Assembly: GCA_017309275.1 (NCBI GenBank)
Contig: JAFKLT010000033.1
Coordinates: forward strand, 48,325-112,324
Reading direction: 5' to 3'
DNA length: 64,000 nt
DNA from: Sphingomonadales bacterium
GTDB lineage: Bacteria; Pseudomonadota; Alphaproteobacteria; Sphingomonadales; Sphingomonadaceae
Shown here one piece after another: positions 24,632-34,427 of the stretch. Both the position numbers and the translations under genes were made by a program. The notes under the pieces were generated by a model. It worked only from the letters and a program-made list of their open reading frames with translations, did not search any database and was not told the origin of the DNA. The first letter of the stretch is position 1. Every line of letters starts with the position of its first letter.

Positions 24632-26209
24632 CTATTTCTTCCGATTCTTGCCGGTTACGTTGCCTTTGGCAACCGGTTTTGCCGGGTTCTTTGTGGCCGG
24701 TTTCGGGGCAGCCTTGGCTTTCGCCCTAACCTTGGGAGCCGTTTCGGGCGCCGCTTCCGGCTTTGCCGTAACGGTTTTCGGCTTCTCCGGCTTGGGCGTC
24801 GCGGCCATGAGGTCGGCAAAACTCTGGTCGATACATTCCCGGAAAAAGGCGATGTCGGGCATGATCGCGCGCTCGCCGATGATCGAGAAGGCGATGCGGC
24901 CGTTGTAGCTGGGCGTCGCGATAAACAGCCCCATGTTGTTCGCGAGAGGTGCCATGCCATATTGTTGAACGAGCTGCGCACCCGCCAGATACAGCGGCAC
25001 CTGCGCGCCCGGCACGTTCGATATGAAGAGGTTCGTACCGCGCACCGCGAAGCGCTCGCTCGTCAATATGCGCGCGACCGCGGCCATCGTCGCACCGGGA
25101 ATATGCTGCGACAGGTCGGTCATGATCCGCGCGCTGACGCCCGCCTTCGCCTCCTTCGCCTCGACCGTATAGTCGCGGACCGCCGCGAGCCGTTCGAGCG
25201 GATCGGCGATGTCGGTGCGGATCGGCACGCTCATCGCCGACACCTGATTGCCCGGCGTGCTCGCCTTGCCCGCACCCTTTTCCTTGCCGCGCAGATTGAT
25301 CGGAGCAACCGCGACGAGGCTCTCCTTCGGCAACTCCTTATGCTTGGCGAGATATTTGCGCAGCGCGCCGCCGACGGTGGTCAGCACGACGTCGTTGACG
25401 GTGGCGCCGGGCACCTTCTTGCGTATCTCCGCAACATCGGCGAGCGCGACCGTCGTGCCCTCGAACATCTTGTGCGGGCCGACCGGCGCGTTGAAGCGTG
25501 TCTCGGGCACTCCGGCGGTCATTCCGCCCTCCGCCATGGACTTGCGCGCCGAGGCGACGATCGCCGGCGACACTTTCATCAGCGCGTTCATGAATTTGAC
25601 GGGCGACTGCAGCGACGCCGACCAGGCGCGCGTCACCGTCTCGGCGCTCGACGGCGCACGGCCCAGCTCTTCGAGCGGCGGCGGCTCGGCGATCGCAGGC
25701 GCGCCCTTCGCATCGATGTCGCTCATTGCGATGAAGGCATGCGCGCCCGACGCGCCGTCGACCGCCGCATGATGCACGCGGTGAAGCATCGCGAAGCTGC
25801 CCTTGGGAATGCCGGGAATCCGGTCCAGTCCCTCGATGATATAGATGTCCCAGAGCGGCCGGTTCATATCCATCGGCTTCGAGAAATAACGCGCCACCGC
25901 GATGCAGAACTGCCGCCAGTCGCCCGGCTCGGGCAGGCGCGCATGGCTCATATGCGCCTCGATGTCGAAATGTTCGTCCTCGACCCAATAGGGATGGTCG
26001 AGGTCAAACGGCAGCCGGTGGAGGCGGCGCTTGAACAACGGCGAGGTATCGACGCGCCCCGCAACATGGCGGATGATATCCTTGAACCGCACGAAGCCGC
26101 CGGGCGCGGTCGAGGGATCATAGATATAGACACCCATGATGTGCGTCAGATTGTTCGCCGTCTGCGTATAGAGAAATTGGGCATCCTGCGCGCTGAGTTG
26201 CTTAAGCAT
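24632..26209 (-). CDS. Wax ester synthase/diacylglycerol acyltransferase
   Basis: WS/DGAT enzymes join acyl-CoA to diacylglycerol or to fatty alcohols, giving triacylglycerol or wax ester. The 525-residue protein has the active-site HHAAVDG (146-152), preceded by LWDIYIIEGL and followed by the NDVVLTTVGGALRKYL and SNVPGAQVPLYLAGA motifs. The C-terminus (about 460-525) is a Lys/Ala/Pro tail (KPKTVTAKPEAAPETAPK, AKGNVTGKNRKK), not part of the enzyme fold and like histone H1 tails. It overlaps the PlsB-like gene by 8 bp. This is the committed storage-lipid step of the cluster. Confidence 0.93.
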   Translation of the reverse strand: MLKQLSAQDAQFLYTQTANNLTHIMGVYIYDPSTAPGGFVRFKDIIRHVAGRVDTSPLFKRRLHRLPFDLDHPYWVEDEHFDIEAHMSHARLPEPGDWRQFCIAVARYFSKPMDMNRPLWDIYIIEGLDRIPGIPKGSFAMLHRVHHAAVDGASGAHAFIAMSDIDAKGAPAIAEPPPLEELGRAPSSAETVTRAWSASLQSPVKFMNALMKVSPAIVASARKSMAEGGMTAGVPETRFNAPVGPHKMFEGTTVALADVAEIRKKVPGATVNDVVLTTVGGALRKYLAKHKELPKESLVAVAPINLRGKEKGAGKASTPGNQVSAMSVPIRTDIADPLERLAAVRDYTVEAKEAKAGVSARIMTDLSQHIPGATMAAVARILTSERFAVRGTNLFISNVPGAQVPLYLAGAQLVQQYGMAPLANNMGLFIATPSYNGRIAFSIIGERAIMPDIAFFRECIDQSFADLMAATPKPEKPKTVTAKPEAAPETAPKVRAKAKAAPKPATKNPAKPVAKGNVTGKNRKK

Positions 26210-28544
26210 CGGGTCCTCCCGGTAATTTGTCGGCGAGCGCCGTCGTCGACAGACGCATCGATTCCATGACGTTGGCCAGCCCGCGGAGTTCCGCGAGCAA
26301 GGCGCGACGCGCAGCCAGACCGTCAGGCGTCGCGATCTCTGCCAGCCCCATATGCCGCATCAATGACAGACCGTTTTCGAACAACAGCTTGCCGATCGCG
26401 GCTTCGCTGCTGATGCGGCGGAGCAGATAGGCCTGCCGACCCTCGACCAGCGCCGCGTCCAGCAACGCCTTGGCATCGACCTCATCGCCGGGCTTTGCGC
26501 GCGTCAGCAGTTCGGCGACGACCGAATAGGCCTCGGCAAAGGGCAACAGGATCGCATGTCCGACGACGGGCTGACAGCGGCGGATGAGCTGCGCGATCCC
26601 ACGGTCGCCGCTTGCAAGGCGGCGATCCCACACCGGATCGATGCGCGCGAGTTCGGCTTCGATCGCGGCGCGATGCTCGTCGCGCGGGGGATAGAAGAAT
26701 TCGAATTTGAAGAGATCGCGAAGGCGGTCGATCCGCGTCCAGAAGGTGGCGGTCGCATCGCCCTCCCCACCGTCGCGGAGCTGAAAAAGCGCAAGTTCGA
26801 TCATCGCGCGGTCGAGGAAATGATGCGCGATGATGTTGCGGTAATAGCTTGCCATCGGATGCTTGGCGGGATCGATCGAATAGACATTCTCGCTCCCCGC
26901 CTCGTAGCGGGTGAGGAGCCCGCTCTCGACGAGCGTATCCACCGTGGCCGACAGCGCGCCATCGTCGCTGCTTTCCAGTTCCTTGCTGAGCCGGATACCG
27001 CGCGTCCGCGCCCAGTCGGTGACGGCCGCGATTGCCGCGATCAGTTCCGCCGCGGTCGCGCCGCGTGGGGCGAGGCCGAGCAGGATCAGGCACATCACCG
27101 ACGTGACGGTCAGCGGCGTCACCCGGTTCGCTTCCACCGCGACGGCAAATGCAATCTTTTCGAGCGCGCGCTTGTCGTCGGGTCCCGGCGCTTCGGCGAT
27201 CACCACAGGCTCGCCGATGTCGAGGCGGATGCGGCCCGACGGCTCCTTCAGGCTTTTCATATAGCCCAGGAACCAGCTCAGACTCTCGGGCTTCTTGTTT
27301 CGTCCGGTCTGTTCGGCGGCATATTCCTCGACGTCGCGGATCAGGTCGAAACTGGTCACGAAAGGGACGAAATGGACATCGCGCGTGCCGGTCGCGTGCG
27401 CGGCATCGAGGACATATTTCATCAGACCATATTTCGGCGGCATCAGCTTGCCGAGGCGCGAGCGCGTCCCCTCGAACGCCCAGCTCAGCGGAAAGCGCTT
27501 GGCGAGCAGCCAGGCGATATAGTGGCGCAGGACGATCTTGTAGACCGGCTGGTCCTGAAAGCTCCGCCGGATGAAGATCATCCCCGACCGCCGAAAGAAT
27601 TCGCCCATGATCGCGAAGTCGAGGTTTGCGCCGCCGAAGCTGTGCAGCACCGGCATATCATTTTCATACAGCAGGCGGCTGGGCGTCGCGCCGTCGATAT
27701 AGGTCTTGTGCGTGAAGAGGATCGAGGTCGGATGCTCGCGAAGGATGTCGCGGAGCTTCGCCAGTTCGGCGGCATCGACCTCCATCTCGGGCGCGTAGCC
27801 GCCGAACATCATCCGGTCGAGGCGCGCGCGAAGATCCAGGAACAACGCCGACGGACGCGCGATGACCTCCTTCATCAGCGGGCGTGCCTCGCGATAGAGA
27901 TCGCCGACCGGACGACCGAGTTGCTCCGACAGTTCGGCGAGTGCCGCGCGGAACTTGGGGCTGGTGCGGAGGCCGTCGGCGACGAAGCGCGGAACCTTGT
28001 AGCGGCTGCCGCGAATGCCGCGCTCGGCGACATCGAGCGCCAGCGCCGCCTGCCGTGCGACGAAGCCCGCGAATTCGGGGCTGCCGGCACCCTCGCCATC
28101 GCCGCCGCCTGTCTGCGCGCAGAAACGGTCGCGCAGCGTATCGAGCGTCGCCGCCTCGCCGACCAATATATGCGCGCGACGCCGATCGCGAAGCAGGATC
28201 AACCGGGCGCGGAGCGGTCCCGGGTGCCGCGGATCGCCAAAGATCAGGTGGCGGAATTTGATCGCTCGATCACGGTCGAAACCGGGGATACGCCAAGCGA
28301 CGCGCAGCGGCACGACCTGCCGCGACGGTGTACCGCCAAGCCGCGCCTGAAGCACATCGACAGGCAGCGCATGGTCGCCATCCTCGATGTCGAGGCTCGC
28401 CCATTGCGGTTCCTCGTCACCGCTGGTCGAGTGGATCCAGTCGAGCAGGATGCGCCGTTCGACGCCATGCCTTGCATCGATGATATAGAGCCGGTCGGCC
28501 GCTTCCTCCGCCACGATCGCAGTGCGGGGCGTTCCGTCCGCCAC
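26202..28544 (-). CDS. PlsB-like glycerol-3-phosphate acyltransferase
   Basis: 780 residues. The LPLAT domain sits centrally: a variant HxxxxD box (FTHKTYIDGATPSRL), FGGANLDFAIMGEFFRRSGMIFIRRSF, the substrate-binding FEGTRSR and a downstream VPFVTSFDLIRD. This order and the long flanking regions fit PlsB, which acylates glycerol-3-phosphate at sn-1. Start is GTG at 28544, with GGAGGG about 10 bases upstream. E. coli PlsB has 807 residues, so the length is normal. It lies between HAD-PlsC and WS/DGAT, matching the pathway order. Confidence 0.87.
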   Translation of the reverse strand: MADGTPRTAIVAEEAADRLYIIDARHGVERRILLDWIHSTSGDEEPQWASLDIEDGDHALPVDVLQARLGGTPSRQVVPLRVAWRIPGFDRDRAIKFRHLIFGDPRHPGPLRARLILLRDRRRAHILVGEAATLDTLRDRFCAQTGGGDGEGAGSPEFAGFVARQAALALDVAERGIRGSRYKVPRFVADGLRTSPKFRAALAELSEQLGRPVGDLYREARPLMKEVIARPSALFLDLRARLDRMMFGGYAPEMEVDAAELAKLRDILREHPTSILFTHKTYIDGATPSRLLYENDMPVLHSFGGANLDFAIMGEFFRRSGMIFIRRSFQDQPVYKIVLRHYIAWLLAKRFPLSWAFEGTRSRLGKLMPPKYGLMKYVLDAAHATGTRDVHFVPFVTSFDLIRDVEEYAAEQTGRNKKPESLSWFLGYMKSLKEPSGRIRLDIGEPVVIAEAPGPDDKRALEKIAFAVAVEANRVTPLTVTSVMCLILLGLAPRGATAAELIAAIAAVTDWARTRGIRLSKELESSDDGALSATVDTLVESGLLTRYEAGSENVYSIDPAKHPMASYYRNIIAHHFLDRAMIELALFQLRDGGEGDATATFWTRIDRLRDLFKFEFFYPPRDEHRAAIEAELARIDPVWDRRLASGDRGIAQLIRRCQPVVGHAILLPFAEAYSVVAELLTRAKPGDEVDAKALLDAALVEGRQAYLLRRISSEAAIGKLLFENGLSLMRHMGLAEIATPDGLAARRALLAELRGLANVMESMRLSTTALADKLPGGPDA

Positions 28545-28559
28545 AGCCTACACTCCCTC

Positions 28560-28635
28560 CGTCATCGCGAGCGTAGCGAAGCAATCCAGCGTTGAGCAGA
28601 CCGCTCTGGATTGCTTCGCTACGCTCGCAATGACG
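28560..28635. repeat. Long imperfect inverted repeat inside the lipid unit
   Basis: Two 30-base arms (28560-28589 and 28606-28635) are complementary with one mismatch around a 16-base loop; the arm core is GCGAGCGTAGCGAAGCAATC. It fills the 105-bp gap between the HAD-PlsC stop and the PlsB-like start. Similar repeats are widespread REP-like units in alphaproteobacteria. As RNA it would form a strong hairpin and could lower expression of the downstream genes. Confidence 0.8.
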
Positions 28636-28649
28636 ATGTGGGACATGCG

Positions 28650-30272
28650 CTAGGCTTTCCTTCCCTTTCGGGGAGGAGCCTTTTTCTCGACCGCCTTTTT
28701 CTTGGGCGCTGCTTTCTTCGCCGGCGCCTTTTTGGCCGACGCTTCCTTCACCGCGGCCTTCTTCGGTGCAGGTTTCTTGGCCGGGGCCACCTCAACCGGC
28801 GCCCCGTCTTCCTTCGCCACCGCCTCGGCTGCGCTTTCCTCCGGCTGGCCAAGCGTGCGCAGGAACATGTTCCGCACGTCGCGGACATGACCATTCAGCG
28901 TCTTCACGCTCCACTTCGACGTGTCGACGGGCGGCAGCACGGTGACGCGGACCGTCGCCGGACGCATCACGAATTCATTCTTCGGCGCGACGTCGGTCGC
29001 GTTGTGGATCACGATCGGAACGATCGGGACGCCCGCCTGCATTGCCAGATGAAAAGCCCCCTTCTTGAAAGGTGCCAGCTTCGGCGTCAGCGTTCGCGTG
29101 CCTTCGGGCGAGATACAGATCGACTTGCCTTCGTGCCGGATCGCGTCGACCAGCGGTTCCATCGCCTTGATCGCGCTCTTTCCGTCGGCGCGGTCGACGA
29201 ACACGGTGCCACCCCATTCCATCAGCTTGCCGAGGATCGGGATATCGCGGATTTCCTTCTTGCCCACCCCGCCCATGTCGCGGCGGATGAGCTTGGCGAG
29301 GATCATCACGTCCGCCTTGCTCTGATGATTGAAGATGAAAATGCACGGACGCGACGACCAGAGATATTTCTCGTCCTCGACCTCCAGTTCGACGCCGGTG
29401 ATCGCCGTCGCGAAGTCGCCGAACAACCCGATCGAGAAGTTCGCGGCCTCACGCTGCGAGCGGGTCAGCGCCCAGATCGGCAGGCCGGCCGCGAACGCAC
29501 CGACCAGCGAGCCGGTGGCATAGATGGTACGGGTATAATCGACCCACGACGGCGTGCCCCGGCTGCCGAAACGCTGGACGGGCCAGTTCCGCTCGTCGGC
29601 GATGCCCTTCAGCTTCATATTCGGATTGAGCGGTCGCGGCTTGCCGACCCGTTCGAGCAATTCGATATCGTCGTCGCTGTCCGAATAGAAAAAGCTCTGA
29701 TCCAGATCGAGGCCGTATTCCGCAGCAAGCTCTTCGGCCGCGAGCACCTTGCCTTCGCCGAAGCAGAGCGGCCGGATGATCTCCCCGGTAAAAACGCCAT
29801 CCTCGATCTCATAGGCCGAGCATTTGATGTCGGCGATGCCAAGATCGCGCGCCGTGGGCTCGATCTGATAGATCGTCGCGGACGAAATGATCGCGACGCG
29901 ATGTCCCTTTGCCTGGTGCGCCTCGATGATCGCGCGCGCCTCGGGATAGATTTTGCGCGCGATATGCTTTTTGTAGAGCTCCTCGCCAAACTCGATGAAG
30001 CTCTCCTCGTCGACGCCCTTCATGAATTTGGCGGCGGCGGTCATCAGTCCCGAAAAGCCGATCTGTCCCAGGCTGTGCTGCGCGACCACCTGTGCGGTCT
30101 CGGCAATCTCTTCCACCGACATTTCGCGACGCTGGAATTTCTCGCGCAGCATCGCGGTCGCGGAATAGCCCGAGATGATCGTCCCGTCGAAATCGAAGAG
30201 CGCGGCAATGTGCGGTCCGGGTTCGGACGCCAGAACTTCTTCTAAATGTGGCTGCGGCCTCGGCACGCGCAT
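28650..30272 (-). CDS. HAD phosphatase-PlsC acyltransferase fusion with basic tail
   Basis: 540 residues, two enzymes in one chain. Residues 20-215 are a HAD-IB phosphatase (DFDGT at 27-31, SSATIYQIEP, FYSDSDDDIELL). Residues 290-460 are an LPLAT/PlsC domain (NHQSKAD at 315-321, FVDR at 358-361, PEGTRT at 389-394) that acylates lysophosphatidate. The phosphatase could remove the phosphate to give diacylglycerol. The last 65 residues are Lys/Ala/Pro-rich (PAKKPAPKKAAVKEASAKKA), H1-like. GGGGAG abuts the ATG; a GTG two codons on (30266) has better spacing. It is the first gene of the lipid cluster. Confidence 0.92.
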   Translation of the reverse strand: MRVPRPQPHLEEVLASEPGPHIAALFDFDGTIISGYSATAMLREKFQRREMSVEEIAETAQVVAQHSLGQIGFSGLMTAAAKFMKGVDEESFIEFGEELYKKHIARKIYPEARAIIEAHQAKGHRVAIISSATIYQIEPTARDLGIADIKCSAYEIEDGVFTGEIIRPLCFGEGKVLAAEELAAEYGLDLDQSFFYSDSDDDIELLERVGKPRPLNPNMKLKGIADERNWPVQRFGSRGTPSWVDYTRTIYATGSLVGAFAAGLPIWALTRSQREAANFSIGLFGDFATAITGVELEVEDEKYLWSSRPCIFIFNHQSKADVMILAKLIRRDMGGVGKKEIRDIPILGKLMEWGGTVFVDRADGKSAIKAMEPLVDAIRHEGKSICISPEGTRTLTPKLAPFKKGAFHLAMQAGVPIVPIVIHNATDVAPKNEFVMRPATVRVTVLPPVDTSKWSVKTLNGHVRDVRNMFLRTLGQPEESAAEAVAKEDGAPVEVAPAKKPAPKKAAVKEASAKKAPAKKAAPKKKAVEKKAPPRKGRKA

Positions 30273-30333
30273 CTCCCCACCAGCGACTATCTTGCCGCTT
30301 TCTCCTGCACGATGGCAGTAAAGATGGCGTTTA

Positions 30334-30957
30334 TCAATGGCGCGAAAGTGCAGATGCCTCGCGTGCCAGTGTCTCGATTCTGGCCGGGTCGAGCGGCCCC
30401 GACGGAACCACCCAGCTACCGCCGACGCACAGCACCGGATCGAGCGCGAGCCATTCGGGCGCGGTCGCGGCGCTGATCCCGCCCGTCGGACAGAAATTGA
30501 CCCCGCCGAAGGGGCCGGAGAGCGCCTTCAACGCCGCGACACCGCCGCTCGTCGCTGCCGGAAAGAATTTGAAGCTGTCGAGCCCGATATCGAGCCCCAT
30601 CATGATGTTCGACGCGTTGGCGACACCGGGCAGAAAGGGAATGCCGGCGGAAACCGCGGCCTCGCCCAGACTGTCGGTCAGCCCCGGCGACACGATGAAT
30701 TCGGCGCCGGCATCGATTGCGGCGTTGAGCATGCCAACGTTCAGCACAGTGCCCGCGCCGACCACGGCGCCCGGTACCTTCTTCATCGCCGAAAGCGCAT
30801 CGAGCGCGGCGGGCGTACGCAAGGTGACCTCGAGCACCCGCAGGCCGCCCGCAACGAGCGCTTCGGCCATCGGCACCGCATCCTCGACCCGGTCGATCAC
30901 GATGACCGGGATGACCGGGGCAATACGCATGATCTGTTCGATGCCGCTATCAGACAT
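30334..30957 (-). CDS. eda: KDPG aldolase
   Basis: Eda splits 2-keto-3-deoxy-6-phosphogluconate to pyruvate and glyceraldehyde-3-phosphate. The 207-residue protein shows VIPVIVIDRVEDAVPMAEAL, the LEVTLRTPAAL motif, VGAGTVLN, the Schiff-base Lys in FKFFPA, and CPTGGIS. Length is normal. It is the last gene of zwf-edd-eda, all on the minus strand with 48 bp between edd and eda. The Entner-Doudoroff pathway is the main sugar route in sphingomonads. Confidence 0.97.
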   Translation of the reverse strand: MSDSGIEQIMRIAPVIPVIVIDRVEDAVPMAEALVAGGLRVLEVTLRTPAALDALSAMKKVPGAVVGAGTVLNVGMLNAAIDAGAEFIVSPGLTDSLGEAAVSAGIPFLPGVANASNIMMGLDIGLDSFKFFPAATSGGVAALKALSGPFGGVNFCPTGGISAATAPEWLALDPVLCVGGSWVVPSGPLDPARIETLAREASALSRH

Positions 30958-31005
30958 TCATTTTCTCCATCCTCGATGCGTTGCCGCGCGAAAGCCCGTC
31001 GCAGG

Positions 31006-32847
31006 CTAAATGACTTGTTCCATTGCCGCCAGGATCGCCGAACCGCCCTTTTCGGCTTCGTCGGCATGATGGCGAAAGAGGGCGAACAATTCGCGGCCCA
31101 CGCCGACGGCCGGCGGCGGCGCCTTGGCGGGAAGACGCGTTGCCCATTCGGCACCGTCAACCAGCGCAACGACTTCGCCCTTGCGCGCGCAGACCCGAAC
31201 GACATCGCCGTCCTGAAGATAGGCGAGCGGGCCGCTGGCTCCGTCGGCACCGGGCAGCGCCTCGGGCGACAGATGGATCACGGCGGGCACCTTGCCGCTC
31301 GCGCCCGACATGCGCCCGTCGGTGAGCAGCGCGACGCGATACCCCTTGTCCTGCAGCACGCCCAGCGGCGGGGTCAGCTTGTGCAGTTCGGGCATGCCGT
31401 TCGCGCGCGGTCCCTGGAAGCGCACCACGACGACGACGTCGCGATCGAGTTCGCCGGCCTTGAACGCGGTCAGCACCTGGTTCTGATCGTCGAAGATCCG
31501 GCACGGCGCCTCGATCGTCCAGCGATCCTCGGCAACCGCACTGGTCTTGATGATCGCGCGGCCGAGATTGCCCGCGAGCAAACGCATTCCCCCGTCGGGC
31601 GAAAAAGGCGCTGCGACGGGGCGAAGCATCACATCGTCGCGGCTCTCGGCCGGAGCAGCCTGCCAGTGCAACTCGTCGTCCACCAGTACCGGCTCCGAGG
31701 CATAATCGGCCATGGTTCCACCAACGGTCAGCACGTCATCATGGAGCAGCCCGGCGCCCAGCAACTCGCGCACGACGAAACCGATGCCTCCGGCGGCGTG
31801 GAAATTGTTCACGTCGCCCGCGCCGTTCGGATAGACGCGCGCGAGCAGCGGCACCGCATGGCTCAATTCGTCGAAATCCTGCCAATCGATGATGATCCCG
31901 GCCGCGCGCGCGATTGCCGGCAGGTGGATGGCATGGTTGGTCGATCCCCCGGTGGCGAGCAGGCCGATCGCCGCGTTGACGATCGCCTTTTCATCGACGC
32001 AGCGGGCCAGCGGGCGATAGTCGTCGCCGCTCCAGCCGATCGCGGCGATCCTGTGCGTCGCCGCGCGCGTCAGTTCCTGCCGCAGCTTGGTCCCCGGGTT
32101 GGTGAAAGCGCTGCCGGGAACATGAAGCCCCATCAGTTCCATCATCATCTGGTTGCTGTTCGCGGTGCCGTAAAAGGTACAGGTGCCCGCGCCGTGATAA
32201 GAGGCGGCTTCGGCCTCGAGCAGTTCGTCGCGCGTCGCCTTGCCCTCGGCATAGAGCTGACGGATGCGCTGCTTTTCCTTGTTCGCGAGGCCCGACGGCA
32301 TCGGACCCGCGGGGACGAGGATTTGCGGCAGGTGGCCAAAGCGCAGCGCGCCGATCAGCAGGCCGGGAACGATCTTGTCGCAGATGCCGAGCAGCAACGC
32401 GCCCTCGAACATCGCGTGGCTCAGCGCGATCACCGTGCCCTGCGCGATATTGTCGCGGCTGAACAGCGACAGGTCCATGCCCGCCTGTCCCTGCGTCACC
32501 CCGTCGCACATCGCCGGTACGCCGCCCGCGACCTGCGCGGTGACGCCGACCTCGCGCGCGAAGATTTTGATTTGCTCGGGGTAGCGGCCATAGGGCTGAT
32601 GCGCCGAAAGCATGTCGTTGTAGCTGGTGACGATGCCGATGTTCATCGCCGCATTGGTCCGGATCGCCGCCTTGTCGTCGCCCGCCGCGGCAAAGCCGTG
32701 AGCCAGGTTGCCGCAGGACAAATTCCCGCGGTTCGTCCCCGCCTCGCGCTGGCGTTCCATCAGGTCTAGATAGGCAGCGCGGCCCTTGCGGCTGCGCTGG
32801 ACGATCCGGTCGGTGACCTTTGCTATGGCGGGGTGAAGATCAGTCAT
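31006..32847 (-). CDS. edd: Phosphogluconate dehydratase
   Basis: Edd dehydrates 6-phosphogluconate to KDPG with an iron-sulfur cluster. The 613-residue protein has Cys ligands in [34 protein letters not shown] and [22 protein letters not shown], and the [17 protein letters not shown] loop. I chose ATG 32847, which overlaps the zwf stop by 8 bp and has GGAGCGAG upstream; the frame opens further to 32871, but inside zwf. It fits family length and operon position. Confidence 0.96.
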   Translation of the reverse strand: MTDLHPAIAKVTDRIVQRSRKGRAAYLDLMERQREAGTNRGNLSCGNLAHGFAAAGDDKAAIRTNAAMNIGIVTSYNDMLSAHQPYGRYPEQIKIFAREVGVTAQVAGGVPAMCDGVTQGQAGMDLSLFSRDNIAQGTVIALSHAMFEGALLLGICDKIVPGLLIGALRFGHLPQILVPAGPMPSGLANKEKQRIRQLYAEGKATRDELLEAEAASYHGAGTCTFYGTANSNQMMMELMGLHVPGSAFTNPGTKLRQELTRAATHRIAAIGWSGDDYRPLARCVDEKAIVNAAIGLLATGGSTNHAIHLPAIARAAGIIIDWQDFDELSHAVPLLARVYPNGAGDVNNFHAAGGIGFVVRELLGAGLLHDDVLTVGGTMADYASEPVLVDDELHWQAAPAESRDDVMLRPVAAPFSPDGGMRLLAGNLGRAIIKTSAVAEDRWTIEAPCRIFDDQNQVLTAFKAGELDRDVVVVVRFQGPRANGMPELHKLTPPLGVLQDKGYRVALLTDGRMSGASGKVPAVIHLSPEALPGADGASGPLAYLQDGDVVRVCARKGEVVALVDGAEWATRLPAKAPPPAVGVGRELFALFRHHADEAEKGGSAILAAMEQVI

Positions 32848-34303
32848 GCCAACTCGCTCCGTCGCGCTCAATCAGCGCGATTGCACTCGACGGCCCCCAG
32901 CTTCCCGCCGTGTAGTTCTGCGGCGCCATGTCGACCGCCGCCCAGGCGTCGCGGATCGAATCGATCCACTGCCACTGCGCCTCCACCTCGTCGCGGCGCA
33001 CGAACAGCGTCTGGTCGCCCTCGATGAAGTCGAGCAGCAGCCGTTCATAGGCGATGCGCCGCCGCTCGCCCTCGAAGCTGTGCGACAGCGACACGTCGAG
33101 CGTCACTTCCTTCAGCTTCACGCCATCGCGGTCGAGGCCCGGCTGCTTCGCCATCACCTTGACCCGGATATTCTCCTCCGGCTGCAGGTTGATGATCATC
33201 ATGTTCGCATCGAGCTTGCCCGACCCCGCGCGCGCGAAGATGTTGTGCGGCACCGGCTTGAACTGGATCAGCACTTCGGACTTGCGTTCGGGCATGCGCT
33301 TGCCCGTCCGCAGGTAGAAGGGCACGCCCTTCCAGCGCCAATTGTCAATGAACGCCTTGATCGCGACAAAGGTCTCCGTATTCGACGGATGGCCCAGTTC
33401 GTCGGCATAGCCCGCAACCGCCGCGCCGCCGACGGCGCCGCTGGTATATTGGCCCTTCACGCTGTGCGCCTTCACGTCGTCGGTCTGCATCTTGCGCAGC
33501 GACCGGAGCAGCTTGACCTTTTCGTCGCGCACGGCGGTCGACGACACGCTGGCGGGCGGCTCCATCGCGATGATCGCGAGCAGCTGGAGCATATGGTTCT
33601 GCACCATGTCCTTCAGCGCGCCGACCCCGTCATAGTAGGAGACGCGCCCCTCCAGCCCCACGGTCTCGGCGACGGTGATCTGGACATGGTCGATCGCCTG
33701 CGCATTCCACAGCGGTTCGAACAGCATGTTGGCGAAACGCAGCGCCAGCAGGTTCTGGACCGTTTCCTTGCCCAGATAATGGTCGATGCGGAAAACATGG
33801 TCCTCGGCAAAGGCATCGCCGACCTGCGCATTGACCTCTCGCGAGGAAGCAAGGTCGTGGCCGATCGGCTTTTCCATCGCGATCCGGCATTCGGCGCAGG
33901 CGATGCCCGCGGCCTTCAGCCCCTGCGCGATCGGCCCGAACATCGACGGCGGGGTCGACAGATAGGCGCCGATCGGACGACCCATCCGGTCGCCGAGCAG
34001 GGCCGCAAGGTCGTCATAACCGGTGCCCGCGCCCGCATCGACCGGACAATAGTCGACGCGATCGAGAAAGCCGGCGATCTGTTCCTCGTCCAGCCGATCG
34101 GCGGGCAGATGGTCGTCCAGCGCCTTGCGCACCATGTCGTGACACGCCGCGCGGTCCATCCGGGAGCGCCCCGACGCGATGATCGTCAGGACGTCGGCGA
34201 GCAGCCCGTCGACATGCAGATTGTAGAGCGAGGGAAACAGCATGCGCTGCGCGAGGTCGCCCGTCGCGCCGAAAAGGATCAGGGTTTCGACTTTCACGCT
34301 CAC
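32840..34303 (-). CDS. zwf: Glucose-6-phosphate 1-dehydrogenase
   Basis: Zwf oxidises glucose-6-phosphate to 6-phosphogluconolactone. The 487-residue protein has the coenzyme site [20 protein letters not shown], the active-site [21 protein letters not shown], and the C-terminal FKPVPHNIF and [24 protein letters not shown] blocks. The start is GTG at 34303, with AAGGGGAC upstream. It is the first gene of the zwf-edd-eda unit and diverges from glpD. A 6-phosphogluconolactonase or glucokinase, often present between these genes, is missing here. Confidence 0.97.
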   Translation of the reverse strand: MSVKVETLILFGATGDLAQRMLFPSLYNLHVDGLLADVLTIIASGRSRMDRAACHDMVRKALDDHLPADRLDEEQIAGFLDRVDYCPVDAGAGTGYDDLAALLGDRMGRPIGAYLSTPPSMFGPIAQGLKAAGIACAECRIAMEKPIGHDLASSREVNAQVGDAFAEDHVFRIDHYLGKETVQNLLALRFANMLFEPLWNAQAIDHVQITVAETVGLEGRVSYYDGVGALKDMVQNHMLQLLAIIAMEPPASVSSTAVRDEKVKLLRSLRKMQTDDVKAHSVKGQYTSGAVGGAAVAGYADELGHPSNTETFVAIKAFIDNWRWKGVPFYLRTGKRMPERKSEVLIQFKPVPHNIFARAGSGKLDANMMIINLQPEENIRVKVMAKQPGLDRDGVKLKEVTLDVSLSHSFEGERRRIAYERLLLDFIEGDQTLFVRRDEVEAQWQWIDSIRDAWAAVDMAPQNYTAGSWGPSSAIALIERDGASWHD

Positions 34304-34360
34304 TTCAGTCCCCTTGGTATAGTTTCAACGAATTGGAGAATGCCCGGCACGAATGCAACG

Positions 34361-34381
34361 CGCATACGTAGGCCGCATACG
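34361..34381. promoter_or_regulatory. CGCATACG direct repeat between zwf and glpD
   Basis: CGCATACG occurs at 34361-34368 and 34374-34381, 13 bp apart, in the 124-bp gap between the divergent zwf and glpD starts. A shared operator for a carbon-source regulator is possible; no regulator gene is adjacent. Confidence 0.3.
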
Positions 34382-34427
34382 ATGTCGCCCCTTGGCAAAA
34401 GCGCCAGCGCTGCCGTAGGGCAGCGTC

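Noticed and set aside
26556-28595. Plus-strand open frame of 679 codons
   Set aside because: Antisense to the PlsB-like gene, with shadow-frame composition and no motif.
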